64,000 nt of DNA from Brevibacillus composti (GCF_016406105.1 NZ_CP066308.1:3459501-3523500), one strand, 5' to 3'. Positions 53,963 through 63,540 are shown, numbered from the stretch's first letter. Notes: a model not told the origin generated them from the sequence alone. Translations and numbers: made by a program.

Positions 53963-53984
53963 ATTAGATAATAATAATTCTAAT
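53963..53984 (+). promoter_or_regulatory. PerR/Fur-type operator at the dps promoter
   Basis: ATTAGA and TCTAAT enclose ten A/T bases (TAATAATAAT) just downstream of the -10, where a repressor would block initiation. In Bacillus the mrgA dps gene is controlled by PerR through such AT-rich inverted repeats; assignment to PerR over Fur is inference. Confidence 0.65.
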
Positions 53985-54001
53985 TTAGGAGTGATTCTAC
54001 T

Positions 54002-54436
54002 ATGGAAAATCTTTTCCCGGTATTGAATAAACAACTCGCCAACTGGACGGTCCTGCGCATGAAGCTGCAAAATTACCACTGGAATGTAAAGGGGCCTGCT
54101 TTCTTCACGCTCCATACCAAATTTGAAGAACTGTACAATGAAGCTACCAGCCTCATCGACACTTTGGCCGAGCACATCCTGGCCCTGGGCGGCAAACCTG
54201 TCGCCACACTGGGCGATAGTCTCCGCGACGCCAGCATCGAGGAAGCCAGCGATCGGGAAACGGCGGAAGAAATGGTCCACACCTTGGTGGAAGACTTTAC
54301 TCTTCTCATCGACGAATTGAAAGACGGCATGAAAAAGGCGGAAGCACTTGAGGAAGAGGGCACGGCTGATCTGTTCCTGTCGATCAAGACCGGATTGGAG
54401 AAACACGTCTGGATGTTCAAAGCTTTTCTGGGATAA
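54002..54436 (+). CDS. dps: Dps/MrgA family DNA-protecting ferritin-like protein
   Basis: 144 aa, AGGAG upstream. The ferroxidase signature 'NYHWNVKGPAFFTLHTKFEE' and the following 'ATSLIDTLAEHILALGG' are typical of Dps. Dodecamers oxidise and store iron and protect DNA from peroxide. The strong promoter and PerR-like box indicate peroxide or metal control. Single gene with a terminator. Confidence 0.93.
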   Translation: MENLFPVLNKQLANWTVLRMKLQNYHWNVKGPAFFTLHTKFEELYNEATSLIDTLAEHILALGGKPVATLGDSLRDASIEEASDRETAEEMVHTLVEDFTLLIDELKDGMKKAEALEEEGTADLFLSIKTGLEKHVWMFKAFLG

Positions 54437-54517
54437 GGCATCGCAAAGGAGAGAAACCATCTTCGCGCTCCCTTCCCAGTTGTGAAGTCTCAAGCTGCCC
54501 GCATATCGGGCGATACA

Positions 54518-54559
54518 AAAGAGGGCACTTGCGCTGGATGCACAATTGCCCTCTTTTTT
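54518..54559. terminator. Bidirectional terminator between dps and the Rok-like gene
   Basis: AAAGAGGGCA and TGCCCTCTTT form a long stem followed by more T; usable by both convergent genes. Confidence 0.88.
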
Positions 54560-54568
54560 GCTGCCATT

Positions 54569-55045
54569 CTATGACTCCAAGGAAAATACAAGTTTTCTCC
54601 CATCCTTTTCAATTTTCACATTTGGTAAATGCTTGATGGCTTTGTGAATCCCGATATAAGGACTCGCGAACTCCACGCCACATCGTTTTTTCAGCTCGTC
54701 GCAGAGATCGTTCAGCGTCATGGCGGACATCTCTTTCAGGATGCGCTCCACCTGTGCAGCTACGGCTTCATAGTCGTGGCGGATATGGGTCTTCCTCGTC
54801 TTTACCCGCCCCATCGCTTCTGCCATCGCGCTTTCGGAAAAATCCTGCTCTTCTTCGGCCGGGACATATTCGTCGACCGTCCCGTCCAATTGGTCCAACT
54901 CACGCACACGGGCCAAAATTTGCTTAATATCCTGTCCGAGCTGCTTGTCCTGATCAACGTATTGGCGCCGAAGGGAAGCTCGTTGCTCCAAGAGAGATTG
55001 CAAAGTCATATGCAAAGCTTTACGTTCCGTCAGGTATTCAACCAT
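54569..55045 (-). CDS. Rok-like coiled-coil/winged-helix protein
   Basis: 158 aa, AAGGAGAAAG upstream of the ATG. The N-terminal 50 residues are a coiled coil ('ERKALHMTLQSLLEQRASLR', 'KQILARVRELDQL') like the oligomerisation part of Bacillus Rok. An acidic linker follows. The C-terminal 65 residues ('MTLNDLCDELKKRCGVEFAS') resemble a winged helix. Rok silences foreign AT-rich DNA in Bacillus; here the link is by architecture only. Neighbour of two group II introns. Confidence 0.5.
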   Translation of the reverse strand: MVEYLTERKALHMTLQSLLEQRASLRRQYVDQDKQLGQDIKQILARVRELDQLDGTVDEYVPAEEEQDFSESAMAEAMGRVKTRKTHIRHDYEAVAAQVERILKEMSAMTLNDLCDELKKRCGVEFASPYIGIHKAIKHLPNVKIEKDGRKLVFSLES

Positions 55046-55187
55046 AGCTTTCTCCTTTTTTCAACGATTTTGATATCCCTTATCATAATAGAATTGTCTT
55101 TACTTGAAAACGGTTGATTTGTCAACAACAAAGCAGTTAACAAACAGGGCTATTTACAAAACCGGCCGACCAGGGACAGCTGCAAAA

Positions 55188-57134
55188 GTAGAGTAGAGAA
55201 CTGAAACTTTTGGGCGACCATATGGTCGCCTTACTCATTTCAGCTCCCCCTCATCAAACCGTACGTGAGGTTTTCCCTCATACGGCTTTCCGATGCTCTT
55301 CTTTCTTTGGCATTCGGTAGTCCTCTCCGGCAAGTTTCACCAATGATCCCCGTGTGGCTTTCATTACCTCCCCGACCCTGGAATGCTTGTTTCGCACATT
55401 CCTTTTCTTGTTAACGAATAGCGTCAGCCTTTCTATTACATACCAATCAATTCTGTTTAACCATCTTGCTGCTATAGTTGAAATTGAATAGTAGTTCTTG
55501 AATCCCTTAAGCTTTCGATTAAGCCCTTGTACCACCTCATGCAGCGGCCAGTACAACTTGCTGCGCGGTTCGGTGTACATCTTAATTTTCCGTCTCATTT
55601 CTTTCATTGCTTTCTTGCTTGGAATATGTGACATGACATATATCCTTTTTCCACCTTTAATGAGAACGGGAAATTTTCGATGATGAAAACCGAGGAAGTC
55701 AAAGCCTGCGGTGTTGTCCCAGATATTGATCAATCGAGACTTTTCCTTGCTAAGAGTCAGGTCAAGTTTGCTCATAATGGCCTTTATAACCTGAATGCTT
55801 TCCAAGGCATCCTTTTTCGTCTTGCACATGACCACGAAATCATCGGCGTATCGAACTAATTTGCCAAGATGAGAAAATTGTTTCTCCCAGATTGTATCCA
55901 TGTAGTTGAGGTAAATGTTCGCAAGCAGCGGCGAAATTACTCCTCCTTGCGGAGTTCCCCAATCCGTTTCATGGAACTGTACACCTTCCATGACACCTGC
56001 TTGCAGCCATTTTCGAATCAGTTTTAGTACTCTGCGGTCCGAAATCCTTTGCTCAACCAGTTTCATCAGCTTCTCCTGATTGATGTTGTCAAAGTACCCC
56101 TTGATGTCTACATCAACTACCCAATATGCCTGTTTGCTCGCTTTTCTGATTTGTGCAATCGCCTGGTGGGCATTTCGTTTCGGTCGGAATCCATATGAGC
56201 AATCTTTAAAGTCCGCCTCGAAAATTGGCTCAATGACCATTTTGGTTGCCATTTGGACAACTCGATCTCGTATCGTCGGGATGCCAAGCGGTCTTTGCTT
56301 CCCATCCGCTTTTGGAATGTACGTGCGTCGAACTGGTGCCGGATGGTACCGTTTTCTCTTTAGGTCGAGGTAGATTTCATTGAGGAATTTACTCTCTCCG
56401 TATTCATGTACAATTCTTTCGATTGTCTGTCCGTCCACTCCGCCGCTTCCTTTGTTGGCACGCACTCTGCGCCATGCTTCGGCGAGGATGTCAGGACGAT
56501 ACACCTTGTCATACAGAGCATGAAATCGCCGTTTTGGATTTTCCTTGGCACAAAGATATAGGGTTGTCCAAAGTTGTCGAGCTTTTGCATCGGTGTAGTT
56601 AGCAAGTTTACTTGCATTCACTCACTCTTACCTCCTTTCAACCCGTGAACAAAGCAGGGCTCCTTTCCTCCATGGAGTTTTGTTGTCTCCACTTCTCTGG
56701 TACTATGAGCCCCTCCGACTCCCTCTCTGCCGTCCACCACTTCCCTTACGGTTATAGGTTTCCGCTTTACACTCCGACGGAGTGTGCAAAGTAGGGTCTC
56801 CCCAGTTCCGTTCCTTACTTTCTCAGCATACCGTTCCCCTTACCCCGAGAGGTTCTTGAGTGCTGCGATCCAAGTTCTACACACCTTCCGTGGCCTTCGC
56901 CCACTTCCCCCAGGCTCGGCTCCTCCTTGTCCATCTTACAATGGTCTTTCTTAACGAGGCGGCAGGATTCACTTTATGTTACGGTCTGCTGATTTGCTTG
57001 CACCCTTTCGGGTTACTTTGTCACAGGGCTTCAACCTTAGGATCACTCCACCAGTTGCCTGTCAGCTACGAGGCGACTTGGCTCTTACCTCGGTTGGACT
57101 TTCACCAACTAGCAATTAACGGCTTGCTGGGCAC
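55188..57134 (-). mobile_element. Group II intron 1 (downstream copy)
   Basis: 5' end at GTGCCCAGC (57134, minus strand), close to the GUGYG consensus. Domain V hairpin lies at about 55256-55288 (AGCCGTATGAGG, GAAA loop, ACCTCACGTACGGTTT). Domain VI follows with a long stem that includes GGCGACCATATGGTCGCC. The 3' end is ...CTCTAC at about 55188. It encodes one reverse transcriptase in the domain IV position. End points are inferred from consensus. Confidence 0.8.
55278..56621 (-). CDS. ltrA: Group II intron reverse transcriptase/maturase (intron 1)
   Basis: 447 aa, GTG with AAAGGAGGT upstream. RT motifs: '[15 protein letters not shown]', '[18 protein letters not shown]', '[13 protein letters not shown]', '[16 protein letters not shown]' and catalytic '[12 protein letters not shown]'. 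A maturase/thumb region ends in a GIIM-type segment ('[20 protein letters not shown]'). No HNH endonuclease domain. It splices and mobilises the host intron. Full length and apparently intact. Confidence 0.92.
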   Translation of the reverse strand: MNASKLANYTDAKARQLWTTLYLCAKENPKRRFHALYDKVYRPDILAEAWRRVRANKGSGGVDGQTIERIVHEYGESKFLNEIYLDLKRKRYHPAPVRRTYIPKADGKQRPLGIPTIRDRVVQMATKMVIEPIFEADFKDCSYGFRPKRNAHQAIAQIRKASKQAYWVVDVDIKGYFDNINQEKLMKLVEQRISDRRVLKLIRKWLQAGVMEGVQFHETDWGTPQGGVISPLLANIYLNYMDTIWEKQFSHLGKLVRYADDFVVMCKTKKDALESIQVIKAIMSKLDLTLSKEKSRLINIWDNTAGFDFLGFHHRKFPVLIKGGKRIYVMSHIPSKKAMKEMRRKIKMYTEPRSKLYWPLHEVVQGLNRKLKGFKNYYSISTIAARWLNRIDWYVIERLTLFVNKKRNVRNKHSRVGEVMKATRGSLVKLAGEDYRMPKKEEHRKAV

Positions 57135-57140
57135 GCGGGA
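57135..57140 (-). other. 6-nt spacer between the two introns
   Basis: TCCCGC on the minus strand is all that separates the inferred 3' end of intron 2 and the inferred 5' end of intron 1. Confidence 0.55.
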
Positions 57141-59041
57141 ATCGGGTAGGGGGCTACCCATTAGTTGAGTAGCCGACCTCCCACACCACCGTACGTACCG
57201 TTCGGTATACGGCGGTTCCTTAGTTCACGCAGTCACTTGTCGATAATAATCTGAGAAGAAAAGAAATCCGAGGCCTTTAATGGTGTTGTTATCGAGGGCT
57301 TTCGCGAGGATGGGGCTATTGGAGATTCTCCAGTAGCTCTTTCTTGTATTTGCGTATTCCCATGCCTTGAACTTTGGGATTCCAAACGAGATCAGCTTTT
57401 CGAATTTTGTCCTTATTCGTTTCCATTGTTTCCAGTAGATCATTCGAATCCTTCTTCTCATCCATTCATCCGTTGTTTGGAGCAGGTTCTTCATATCCGC
57501 AATCTTGAAGTAGTTGACCCATCCCATGATATAGCGTCTGAGCCTTTCGGCTCTCTCTTCATTTCCCATGCCATTGCTTCTTGCGGTTAGTTCCTTCACT
57601 CTTGTTTTCATTTTGGCGATGGATTTGGGATGGATGCGGACTTTCACTTGCCCTCGTTGGTTGTAGAATGAGAATCCCAGAAACTTCACTCGAATGGCTA
57701 GGTCCACCACGGTTTTCTCCCGATTTACTTTTAGGAACAGCTTCTTTTCAATGTAGGGGAGAATGTTGGTTAGTGTCCGTTCGGCACTTCGTCTGCTCTT
57801 GCAGAAGATGAGTAAATCATCTGCGTATCGCACAAACTTGTGTCCTCTCTTCTCCAGCTCCTTGTCCAACTCATTCAGCATGATATTACTGAGAATTGGA
57901 CTCAGATTCCCGCCCTGCGGTACGCCGACTTCTGTTTCCTCAAACTTGTGCTTCACGACAACTCCTGCCCGAAGATATTTATGAATTAGTGAAATGACTC
58001 GTCCGTCCTTAATCGTTCTTGAGAGTACTTCAATGAGCTTGCTTTGGTTGACGGTGTCAAAGTATTTCTCTAGATCCATATCCACAACATAGCGGTAGCC
58101 TTCCTGAATATATTGCTGGCTGCGCCTTATGGCTTGGTGGGCACTTCGTTTGGGTCGGAACCCGAAGCTGTTGTCCGAGAACTGTTGCTCATAGATCGGC
58201 GTGAGCATTTGTGCAATTGCCTGCTGGATTACTCGATCAACCACCGTTGGGATGCCCAGGTTTCTTTTCTTTCCGTTCTCTTTTGGGATTTCTACCCTTC
58301 GAACGGGATTTGGGCGATATCTGCCCGCCAGGATTTGTTCCTTGATGGTTTCACCGTTTTCTTTGAGATATTGTAGAAGTTCATCTACGCCCATCCCGTC
58401 GATTCCGTGTGAACCTTTATTCGCTTTGACTCTTTTGAACGCTTCGTTCAAATTGTCTCTGCTTATGATTTTCTCAAGTAACCTTTCCTTCGACTCGTTT
58501 GCGTTGGTGTCGTCGGTTTCAGCTATCCTCTCAGGAACGTGCACTCCCGCATATCCTTCGTGTTCCGCACTATTCTTTTGCGGTGAGCCTTCCGTTGGAA
58601 GTTGGCTGCCCTTATCTCCTGTTTCGGTAACATTCATTGACGACCACCTCCTAAGGTTCAGCCCTTCCCTCAAGCCGTCGACTGCTCGAGGTACTATGGC
58701 GTCTGCTGACTTCTCATGATAAATCTTGTTTCAACCGTGATTCGAATGTCATCTTCTCACGTCCATGAGACCTCCCACGGTAAGACGACTCACTTTCCTC
58801 CCATATACCCGCATCATTTACACCGGAATGTCCGTGTAGTGTATTGGACTTTGCTTTGTCTCGCAAGCTTGTCCCATTCCATATGCCTGATGATGTTCGT
58901 GTTCCTCGGGCCGGGATTTTGCCTCCAGCTTCCTTCAGATTCCACCTCACGGTGGACACCCTTGCTCTTGGCTAGTGGTTGGCCACTACCAGCCCCCACA
59001 GCGGACTTTCACCGCCTAGTTAGTCGCCATGCGTGGCGCAC
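57141..59041 (-). mobile_element. Group II intron 2 (upstream copy)
   Basis: 5' end GTGCGCC at 59041 (minus). Domain V at about 57184-57219 (ACCGCCGTATACC/GGTACGTACGGTGGT). Domain VI follows, with 3' end ...CTACCCGAT at about 57141. It starts 6 nt after the stem of the ABC-F gene terminator, a placement known for class C-type introns. One RT gene inside. Confidence 0.8.
57225..58634 (-). CDS. ltrA: Group II intron reverse transcriptase/maturase (intron 2)
   Basis: 469 aa from the ATG at 58634 with TTAGGAGGTGG upstream; 13 further in-frame codons upstream are not needed. RT motifs: 'KGSHGIDGMGVDELLQYLK', 'NLGIPTVVDRVIQQAIAQ', 'FGFRPKRSAHQAIRRSQ', 'VPQGGNLSPILSNIMLNEL' and 'FVRYADDLLIFC'. The thumb/maturase region ends 'GWVNYFKIADMKNLL' and 'SYWRISNSPILAKAL'. 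No endonuclease domain. Clearly different in sequence from the RT of intron 1, so the two introns are separate lineages. Confidence 0.92.
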   Translation of the reverse strand, partial: NVTETGDKGSQLPTEGSPQKNSAEHEGYAGVHVPERIAETDDTNANESKERLLEKIISRDNLNEAFKRVKANKGSHGIDGMGVDELLQYLKENGETIKEQILAGRYRPNPVRRVEIPKENGKKRNLGIPTVVDRVIQQAIAQMLTPIYEQQFSDNSFGFRPKRSAHQAIRRSQQYIQEGYRYVVDMDLEKYFDTVNQSKLIEVLSRTIKDGRVISLIHKYLRAGVVVKHKFEETEVGVPQGGNLSPILSNIMLNELDKELEKRGHKFVRYADDLLIFCKSRRSAERTLTNILPYIEKKLFLKVNREKTVVDLAIRVKFLGFSFYNQRGQVKVRIHPKSIAKMKTRVKELTARSNGMGNEERAERLRRYIMGWVNYFKIADMKNLLQTTDEWMRRRIRMIYWKQWKRIRTKFEKLISFGIPKFKAWEYANTRKSYWRISNSPILAKALDNNTIKGLGFLFFSDYYRQVTA

Positions 59042-59076
59042 AAGAGAAACCCTTCCCGCACGAGCTGGGAAGGGTT
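59042..59076 (-). terminator. Terminator of the ABC-F gene, intron target
   Basis: On the minus strand AACCCTTCCC and GGGAAGGGTT pair, followed by TCTCTT and then the intron 5' end. The intron has cut the T-tract short. Confidence 0.85.
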
Positions 59077-59107
59077 CGCCTCCGTTCCGGTCTTGGTCAA
59101 ACCGATC

Positions 59108-61078
59108 TTATTTTCCTTGCTCCAGCTCCTCGATCAACAGCGACAGCTCCGTCCAGCGCTCAATCGCCGCTTCCAAATCAGACGCGACCTGCTGCTCTTC
59201 GGCATACAGCTTTTCGATCTTGGCGTAATCGCTGCCGGCCCGCGCGATCTCCTGCTTGAGTTGTTCGCTTCTCTCCTCCAGCGCCGCGATCTTTCCTTCG
59301 ATTTCGTCCCATTCCTTCTGATCCTTGTAGGAGAGCTTGCGGGTCCGGTTTTGCCCCCGGCCTGACGCGCTTTTCTCACTCTCGCCGGCTTGATCTCCGC
59401 CGGCACTCGCCTTGGGACTCGACTTGATGTCCGCTTCGTCCCGCCCGGCCCTGCGCTTTTCGGCCGCTTCCTGTTCCAGCTCTGCACGGCGCACTTCGAG
59501 GTACTCGGAATAATTGCCCGTAAACGGGCGGATTCGTCCCTCCCCTTCGAAAGCAAAGAGATGGTCCACCGTCCGGTCCAGGAAGTAGCGGTCATGGGAG
59601 ACGGTAATCACCGCGCCCGGGAACTGCTCCAGATAATCCTCCAGGATGCTCAGCGTCTGTATATCCAGATCGTTGGTAGGTTCGTCCAGAAAGAGGACGT
59701 TGGGCTCGCCCATCAGTGTGCGCAGAAGGTAGAGACGGCGTCGTTCCCCGCCGGACAGACGGGAGATCGGGGTCCACTGCAGATGCGGCGGAAACAGGAA
59801 CCGCTCCAGCATTTGCGAAGCGGTAATCACTTCGCCATCGCGGGTGTGGACGACCTCGGCCGCCTCCTTGACGTACTCGATGACGCGCAGCTTTTCATCC
59901 ATCTCTACGTTTTCCTGCGTATAGTAGGCCAGCTTGACCGTCTGCCCTGTCTCAATCAGCCCGGAATCCGGCTCCACTCTGCCCGCCAGCATGTTCAGAA
60001 GCGTCGATTTCCCGCTGCCATTGGGCCCGATGATGCCGACCCGGTCCCCCGGCAGGACGATGTAGCTGAAATCCTCGATCAGCTTCCGCTGTCCATACGC
60101 TTTGCTGATGTGCTCGATCTCCAGCACCTTTTTTCCCAGACGACTCGCACCCAAGGCCATCTCCAGCTTTTCCGCCGGTCCGTCCACCTGCCGATCGCGC
60201 AGCTCCTCGGCTCGCTGCACGCGCGCCTTTTGCTTGGTCGTACGGGCTTTGGCACCGCGGCGCAGCCAGGCCAGCTCCCGCCGCAGCAGATTCTGCCGCT
60301 TGCTCTCGGCAGCCGATTCGTTTTCTTCCCGCTCCGCCTTTTTCTCCAGGAAAACGGCGTAATTGCCCTCGTAGCTGTACAGCTTTCCGCGATCCAGCTC
60401 GAAAATCCGGTTCGTGACGCGGTCGAGGAAATAACGGTCATGCGTGACGAGCAAGAGCGCCCCCTTGTAGCGGGAGAGGTACTCCTCCAGCCACTCCACG
60501 GTCTCATTGTCGATGTGGTTGGTCGGCTCGTCCAGGATGAGCAGATCCGCCGGTTGAATCAGGGCGCGCGCCATCGCCACCCGCTTGCGCTGCCCGCCGG
60601 AGAGCTCCTGCACCCGCTGGGAAAAATCGTGGATGCCCAGCTGGGTGAGGATGGTTTTGGCCATGGTGCTGGCCTCCCAGGCATGGGCCTCATCCATTCG
60701 GCCCTGCAGACGCAACAAGCGGGCCTGCTTCTGCTCGTTCTCCGGATCGGCCTGGAGCTCTTCCACGGCCTGCTCGTATTCCCGCAGCAGCTGCATCAGC
60801 GGGCTGTCGCCGTAGAACACCTGCTCCAGCACGCTGGAATTGTCCGCGAAGACCGGATTTTGCGGGAGGTACTCGACGCGGAAATGGTTGGCGTGGATCA
60901 CCTTGCCGCTGTCCGCGGTGTCCAGGCCCGCGACGATTTTCAAGAGGGAGGACTTCCCCGTGCCGTTCACGCCGATCAGGCCAATCCGCTGGCCCTCGGC
61001 GATATGAAAAGAGATCGAGTCAAACAATACCTTCTCTCCGTAGCTTTTGGAGAGATTTTCCACTGATAGGATTTGCAT
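59108..61078 (-). CDS. ABC-F family ATP-binding protein (Uup-like)
   Basis: 656 aa with two ATP-binding domains and no membrane part. Domain 1: 'IGLIGVNGTGKSSLLKIVAG', 'LSGGQRKRVAMARAL', 'LLILDEPTNHIDNETVEWL'. Domain 2: 'GIIGPNGSGKSTLLNMLAGR', 'LSGGERRRLYLLRTL', 'VLFLDEPTNDLDIQ'. A linker helix pair and a C-terminal coiled coil (residues 560-656) typical of Uup are present. ABC-F proteins act on ribosomes; Uup-type members influence translation or DNA element excision. Single gene. Confidence 0.9.
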   Translation of the reverse strand: MQILSVENLSKSYGEKVLFDSISFHIAEGQRIGLIGVNGTGKSSLLKIVAGLDTADSGKVIHANHFRVEYLPQNPVFADNSSVLEQVFYGDSPLMQLLREYEQAVEELQADPENEQKQARLLRLQGRMDEAHAWEASTMAKTILTQLGIHDFSQRVQELSGGQRKRVAMARALIQPADLLILDEPTNHIDNETVEWLEEYLSRYKGALLLVTHDRYFLDRVTNRIFELDRGKLYSYEGNYAVFLEKKAEREENESAAESKRQNLLRRELAWLRRGAKARTTKQKARVQRAEELRDRQVDGPAEKLEMALGASRLGKKVLEIEHISKAYGQRKLIEDFSYIVLPGDRVGIIGPNGSGKSTLLNMLAGRVEPDSGLIETGQTVKLAYYTQENVEMDEKLRVIEYVKEAAEVVHTRDGEVITASQMLERFLFPPHLQWTPISRLSGGERRRLYLLRTLMGEPNVLFLDEPTNDLDIQTLSILEDYLEQFPGAVITVSHDRYFLDRTVDHLFAFEGEGRIRPFTGNYSEYLEVRRAELEQEAAEKRRAGRDEADIKSSPKASAGGDQAGESEKSASGRGQNRTRKLSYKDQKEWDEIEGKIAALEERSEQLKQEIARAGSDYAKIEKLYAEEQQVASDLEAAIERWTELSLLIEELEQGK

Positions 61079-61539
61079 ATGGGTTCACCTGTACTTTTAT
61101 GGGATAGGCCGTGTCCTTTTGGGAAAAGGGCTGCGGCTCGCGAGGTCGGTTCGTGAACTTGCTCATAAGGCCAACCGTAGACACTCTATCAAATCGTACC
61201 ATGTTTTCCGGCTCCGCTCTATAGGAAGGGAATAGAGCAGAAGCATTACGATGAAGGGAGCGAAAGATCAAGCATACGGTTATCGCTATTTGATGAAACA
61301 GATGCAGTCTCGGACTTTTTTATGTTCAAATAATATGTCTTTACCACAGAATACATCTTATTGTACGATATATAACAAAAGGGAGGGAAATATCTGTCTT
61401 CTGAACTAATCTAAGGAAAATGGGAACCCTTTTCGACAGTCGGGATCTCCGTAGAGACCGAGAATGAAATTGAGGGTTCGGGTGCGGGGAAACCCATTAC
61501 TCCGCGGGATACGGACAAAGAAAACGGGAGAGAATGACC
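61079..61539. other. Intergenic region upstream of the marR-like gene
   Basis: No credible gene. TTGT-N10-ACAA at 61361-61378 lies in the likely promoter region and could be a MarR-type operator. A plausible ribosome site AAAGGGAGGG (61378-61387) is followed by no start, so the leader may be a decayed 5' gene end. Confidence 0.4.
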
Positions 61540-61965
61540 ATGAACTCACAGCTCATCACTTCACTCAATCAATCGTATGCTTCCTTGTATTATTATCTTC
61601 ACTATCCTCATCAGGACTCAATTACTCACCAAGCAGTACGGATGCTGCAGCACATCGATATGCAAGGGGATGTTACGATAGGAAAGCTAGCGGAGCTTCT
61701 TTCCATTAGCCATAATACAGCCTCTGAGCATGTAAAACGATTACTACATAATGGATATGTCGTGAAGGAGCGATATTCTTCTGACGAACGTAAGGTATTT
61801 GTGCGACTGACGGAAAAAGGAAGGGCAGCCCTGTATATGAATACCAGACTGGACGAGAGCAAATTGTCAGACATCTTGGAGCGCCTGTCGGTAGAGCAAC
61901 GCGAAATCATTGGGGAGGCATTTCACCTGCTAGCTGAGGAGGCAAAAAAATGTTCTTCTTACTAA
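61540..61965 (+). CDS. MarR family transcriptional regulator
   Basis: 141 aa from the ATG at 61540 (GGGAGAGA at 8 nt; an ATG two codons earlier is too close to the site). Winged helix 'MQGDVTIGKLAELLSISHNTASEHVKRLL' region, shown in parts as 'GKLAELLSISHNTASEHVKR' and 'VVKERYSSDERKVFVRLTEK'. A MarR repressor normally acts on its own promoter and the coupled gene. It overlaps the DUF3147 gene by 16 nt, so that protein is the probable target product. Confidence 0.9.
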   Translation: MNSQLITSLNQSYASLYYYLHYPHQDSITHQAVRMLQHIDMQGDVTIGKLAELLSISHNTASEHVKRLLHNGYVVKERYSSDERKVFVRLTEKGRAALYMNTRLDESKLSDILERLSVEQREIIGEAFHLLAEEAKKCSSY

Positions 61966-62285
61966 AAATCTTGACTTCTGCTTTCGTAATTGGAGTCGTC
62001 ACCGAAATAGCGAAACGATTTCCAACGGCGGGTGGGATGATTGCCGCATTGCCCATTGTAAGTTTATTGAGCATTATCTGGTTGTCTGTTCAAGGAGAAT
62101 CGTCAACTACGCTTAGTCAATTTGCACGGGGAGTACTCTTTGGATTTCCTTCCACGATAGTGTTGCTGGTAATTGTCTCCCTATCCTTGCGTTTTTCATA
62201 TTCAGTGACAACCTCTATATTACTGGGGGTTGCCGGATGGTTTTTGATTATCTCTATCCAGAATTTCGTGATGAATCCCTCCTAG
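61950..62285 (+). CDS. DUF3147 family membrane protein
   Basis: 111 aa, four membrane helices. 'GVVTEIAKRFPTAGGMIAAL' and 'RGVLFGFPSTIVLLVIVSLS' match DUF3147, a small membrane family of unknown role that often accompanies MarR regulators. Translationally coupled to the regulator. Confidence 0.88.
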   Translation: MFFLLKILTSAFVIGVVTEIAKRFPTAGGMIAALPIVSLLSIIWLSVQGESSTTLSQFARGVLFGFPSTIVLLVIVSLSLRFSYSVTTSILLGVAGWFLIISIQNFVMNPS

Positions 62286-62438
62286 GAAGATAGACAAGCC
62301 AACCCACAATGACATAAATCGCCCTGGCGGGAAATCGAGCGGGACAAAATGCTGGGAGAGGAGAAACCCGCCTCTCTCTGACGTAGCTTCGGACTGTGCG
62401 GTCCGTTTTTGCCTGCCGTCCGCCGTTCCGTGAAGCTT

Positions 62439-62900
62439 TCACAACTCCTCCCTCCCCTCCTCCGCATAGACCTCCATCCCGAGCGCGCCGGCCAGCTTGC
62501 GAAACGCGCTGTTTCGCAGCCGGTAATACGAGGAATGCGTCAGATTGAGCATGATGTAGGCCTCGATATCTGTCCGGTCCTCCCGGTCGAACCAGCGGGT
62601 GAGGATCAACTCCCTCTCCCGCGTTGAGAGGCGGTTGACGGCGGTGAGGAGCTGCTCGACAAATTCCCGTCGCTCCTGCTCGATCGTCGCGTTGCGGACG
62701 GCCACCTCCTCCGTGCTGCTGCGGAAGCGATTCGTCACCGATACTGGCGAGGCGTGCCAGCCTGCCGTGGTCCTCGCTTCCCATCCCGGATGAAACCCCA
62801 TGCGGATAAAGTCCCGAGCCAAATCTAGCGCTCGCTTTACCCTGCGCTGCGTGGCTTGTACGTCAATTTGCGCGGGTGCGGAAAGAAACCAGGCGTTCAT
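62439..62900 (-). CDS. ArpU-like phage transcriptional regulator
   Basis: 153 aa from the ATG at 62900, GAGGAG 11 nt upstream. Length and pattern fit the ArpU/RinA-like late regulators of Gram-positive phages: an N-terminal helical half with 'TQRRVKRALDLARDFI' and a sigma-like C-terminal half 'RLSTRERELILTRWFD' and 'LTHSSYYRLRNSAFRKLAGA'. These activate phage late or packaging genes. It is divergent from an ImmR-like repressor, a phage or ICE-like arrangement, but no structural phage genes are in view. Confidence 0.8.
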   Translation of the reverse strand: MNAWFLSAPAQIDVQATQRRVKRALDLARDFIRMGFHPGWEARTTAGWHASPVSVTNRFRSSTEEVAVRNATIEQERREFVEQLLTAVNRLSTRERELILTRWFDREDRTDIEAYIMLNLTHSSYYRLRNSAFRKLAGALGMEVYAEEGREEL

Positions 62901-63005
62901 TGTATGCAACACTCCTCTATACAAAATTTTCATACACTATTTCCTAAATCACACCAATGTTGTACAATGTATTTGTACCTATTCACAGGAAGGACTGGTT
63001 CGTTC

Positions 63006-63455
63006 ATGATCTCCCAGCGCTTACGAACGGCCCGCCGGGCAAAAGGACTGACGCAGGAAGAACTGGCGGAAAAAGTCCGAACAACAAAAGGGACCATCAG
63101 CAATTACGAAAACAACCACAGTTCGCCTCCCAACGATATGCTTATGCAGCTTGCCGATGTGCTCCAGGTCTCTACAGACTGGTTGCTGGGCCGCGTCGAT
63201 GACGCGCTGGAACTGGCGCCTGCAGGCGGTCAGCCGCACCAGCGATCACTGGACGATTTATTACAGGAAAAAATCGATGACCCCGACGACTACTATTTTC
63301 TCGACGGCTATCTCGAAGCCACCGAAGACGAGAAAAAAGAGATTCGCCGGTATTGGTATGAATTAAAGAAACAGATGCGGGTTCATCAGGTGAATGAATC
63401 CAGACCGCCGTCCCTGTACGCGATTACGGAAAAAGGGAAAAAGACAACGAAATAA
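63006..63455 (+). CDS. XRE-family repressor, ImmR-like
   Basis: 149 aa from the ATG at 63006 with AGGAAGGA upstream. The helix-turn-helix spans about residues 5-62 ('RTARRAKGLTQEELAEKVRT', 'GTISNYENNHSSPPND'), with 'LQVSTDWLLGR' as in phage cI-like repressors of Bacillota. The C-terminus is short and charged. It is followed by an ImmA/IrrE-type protease gene, the pairing that controls ICEBs1 and related phages through repressor cleavage. Confidence 0.88.
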   Translation: MISQRLRTARRAKGLTQEELAEKVRTTKGTISNYENNHSSPPNDMLMQLADVLQVSTDWLLGRVDDALELAPAGGQPHQRSLDDLLQEKIDDPDDYYFLDGYLEATEDEKKEIRRYWYELKKQMRVHQVNESRPPSLYAITEKGKKTTK

Positions 63456-63462
63456 AAAAGAG

Positions 63463-63492
63463 CCCCATGGATAAACCAGGGGCATTCTTTCC
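63463..63492 (+). terminator. Weak terminator after the repressor gene
   Basis: GCCCC ... GGGGC with adjacent ATGG/CCA pairing, followed by ATTCTTTCC. Incomplete T-run. Confidence 0.5.
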
Positions 63493-63540
63493 ATCCTGAT
63501 AACGAACATACGTTCCAACTCTTCAAAGGAGGTCTTCCCA

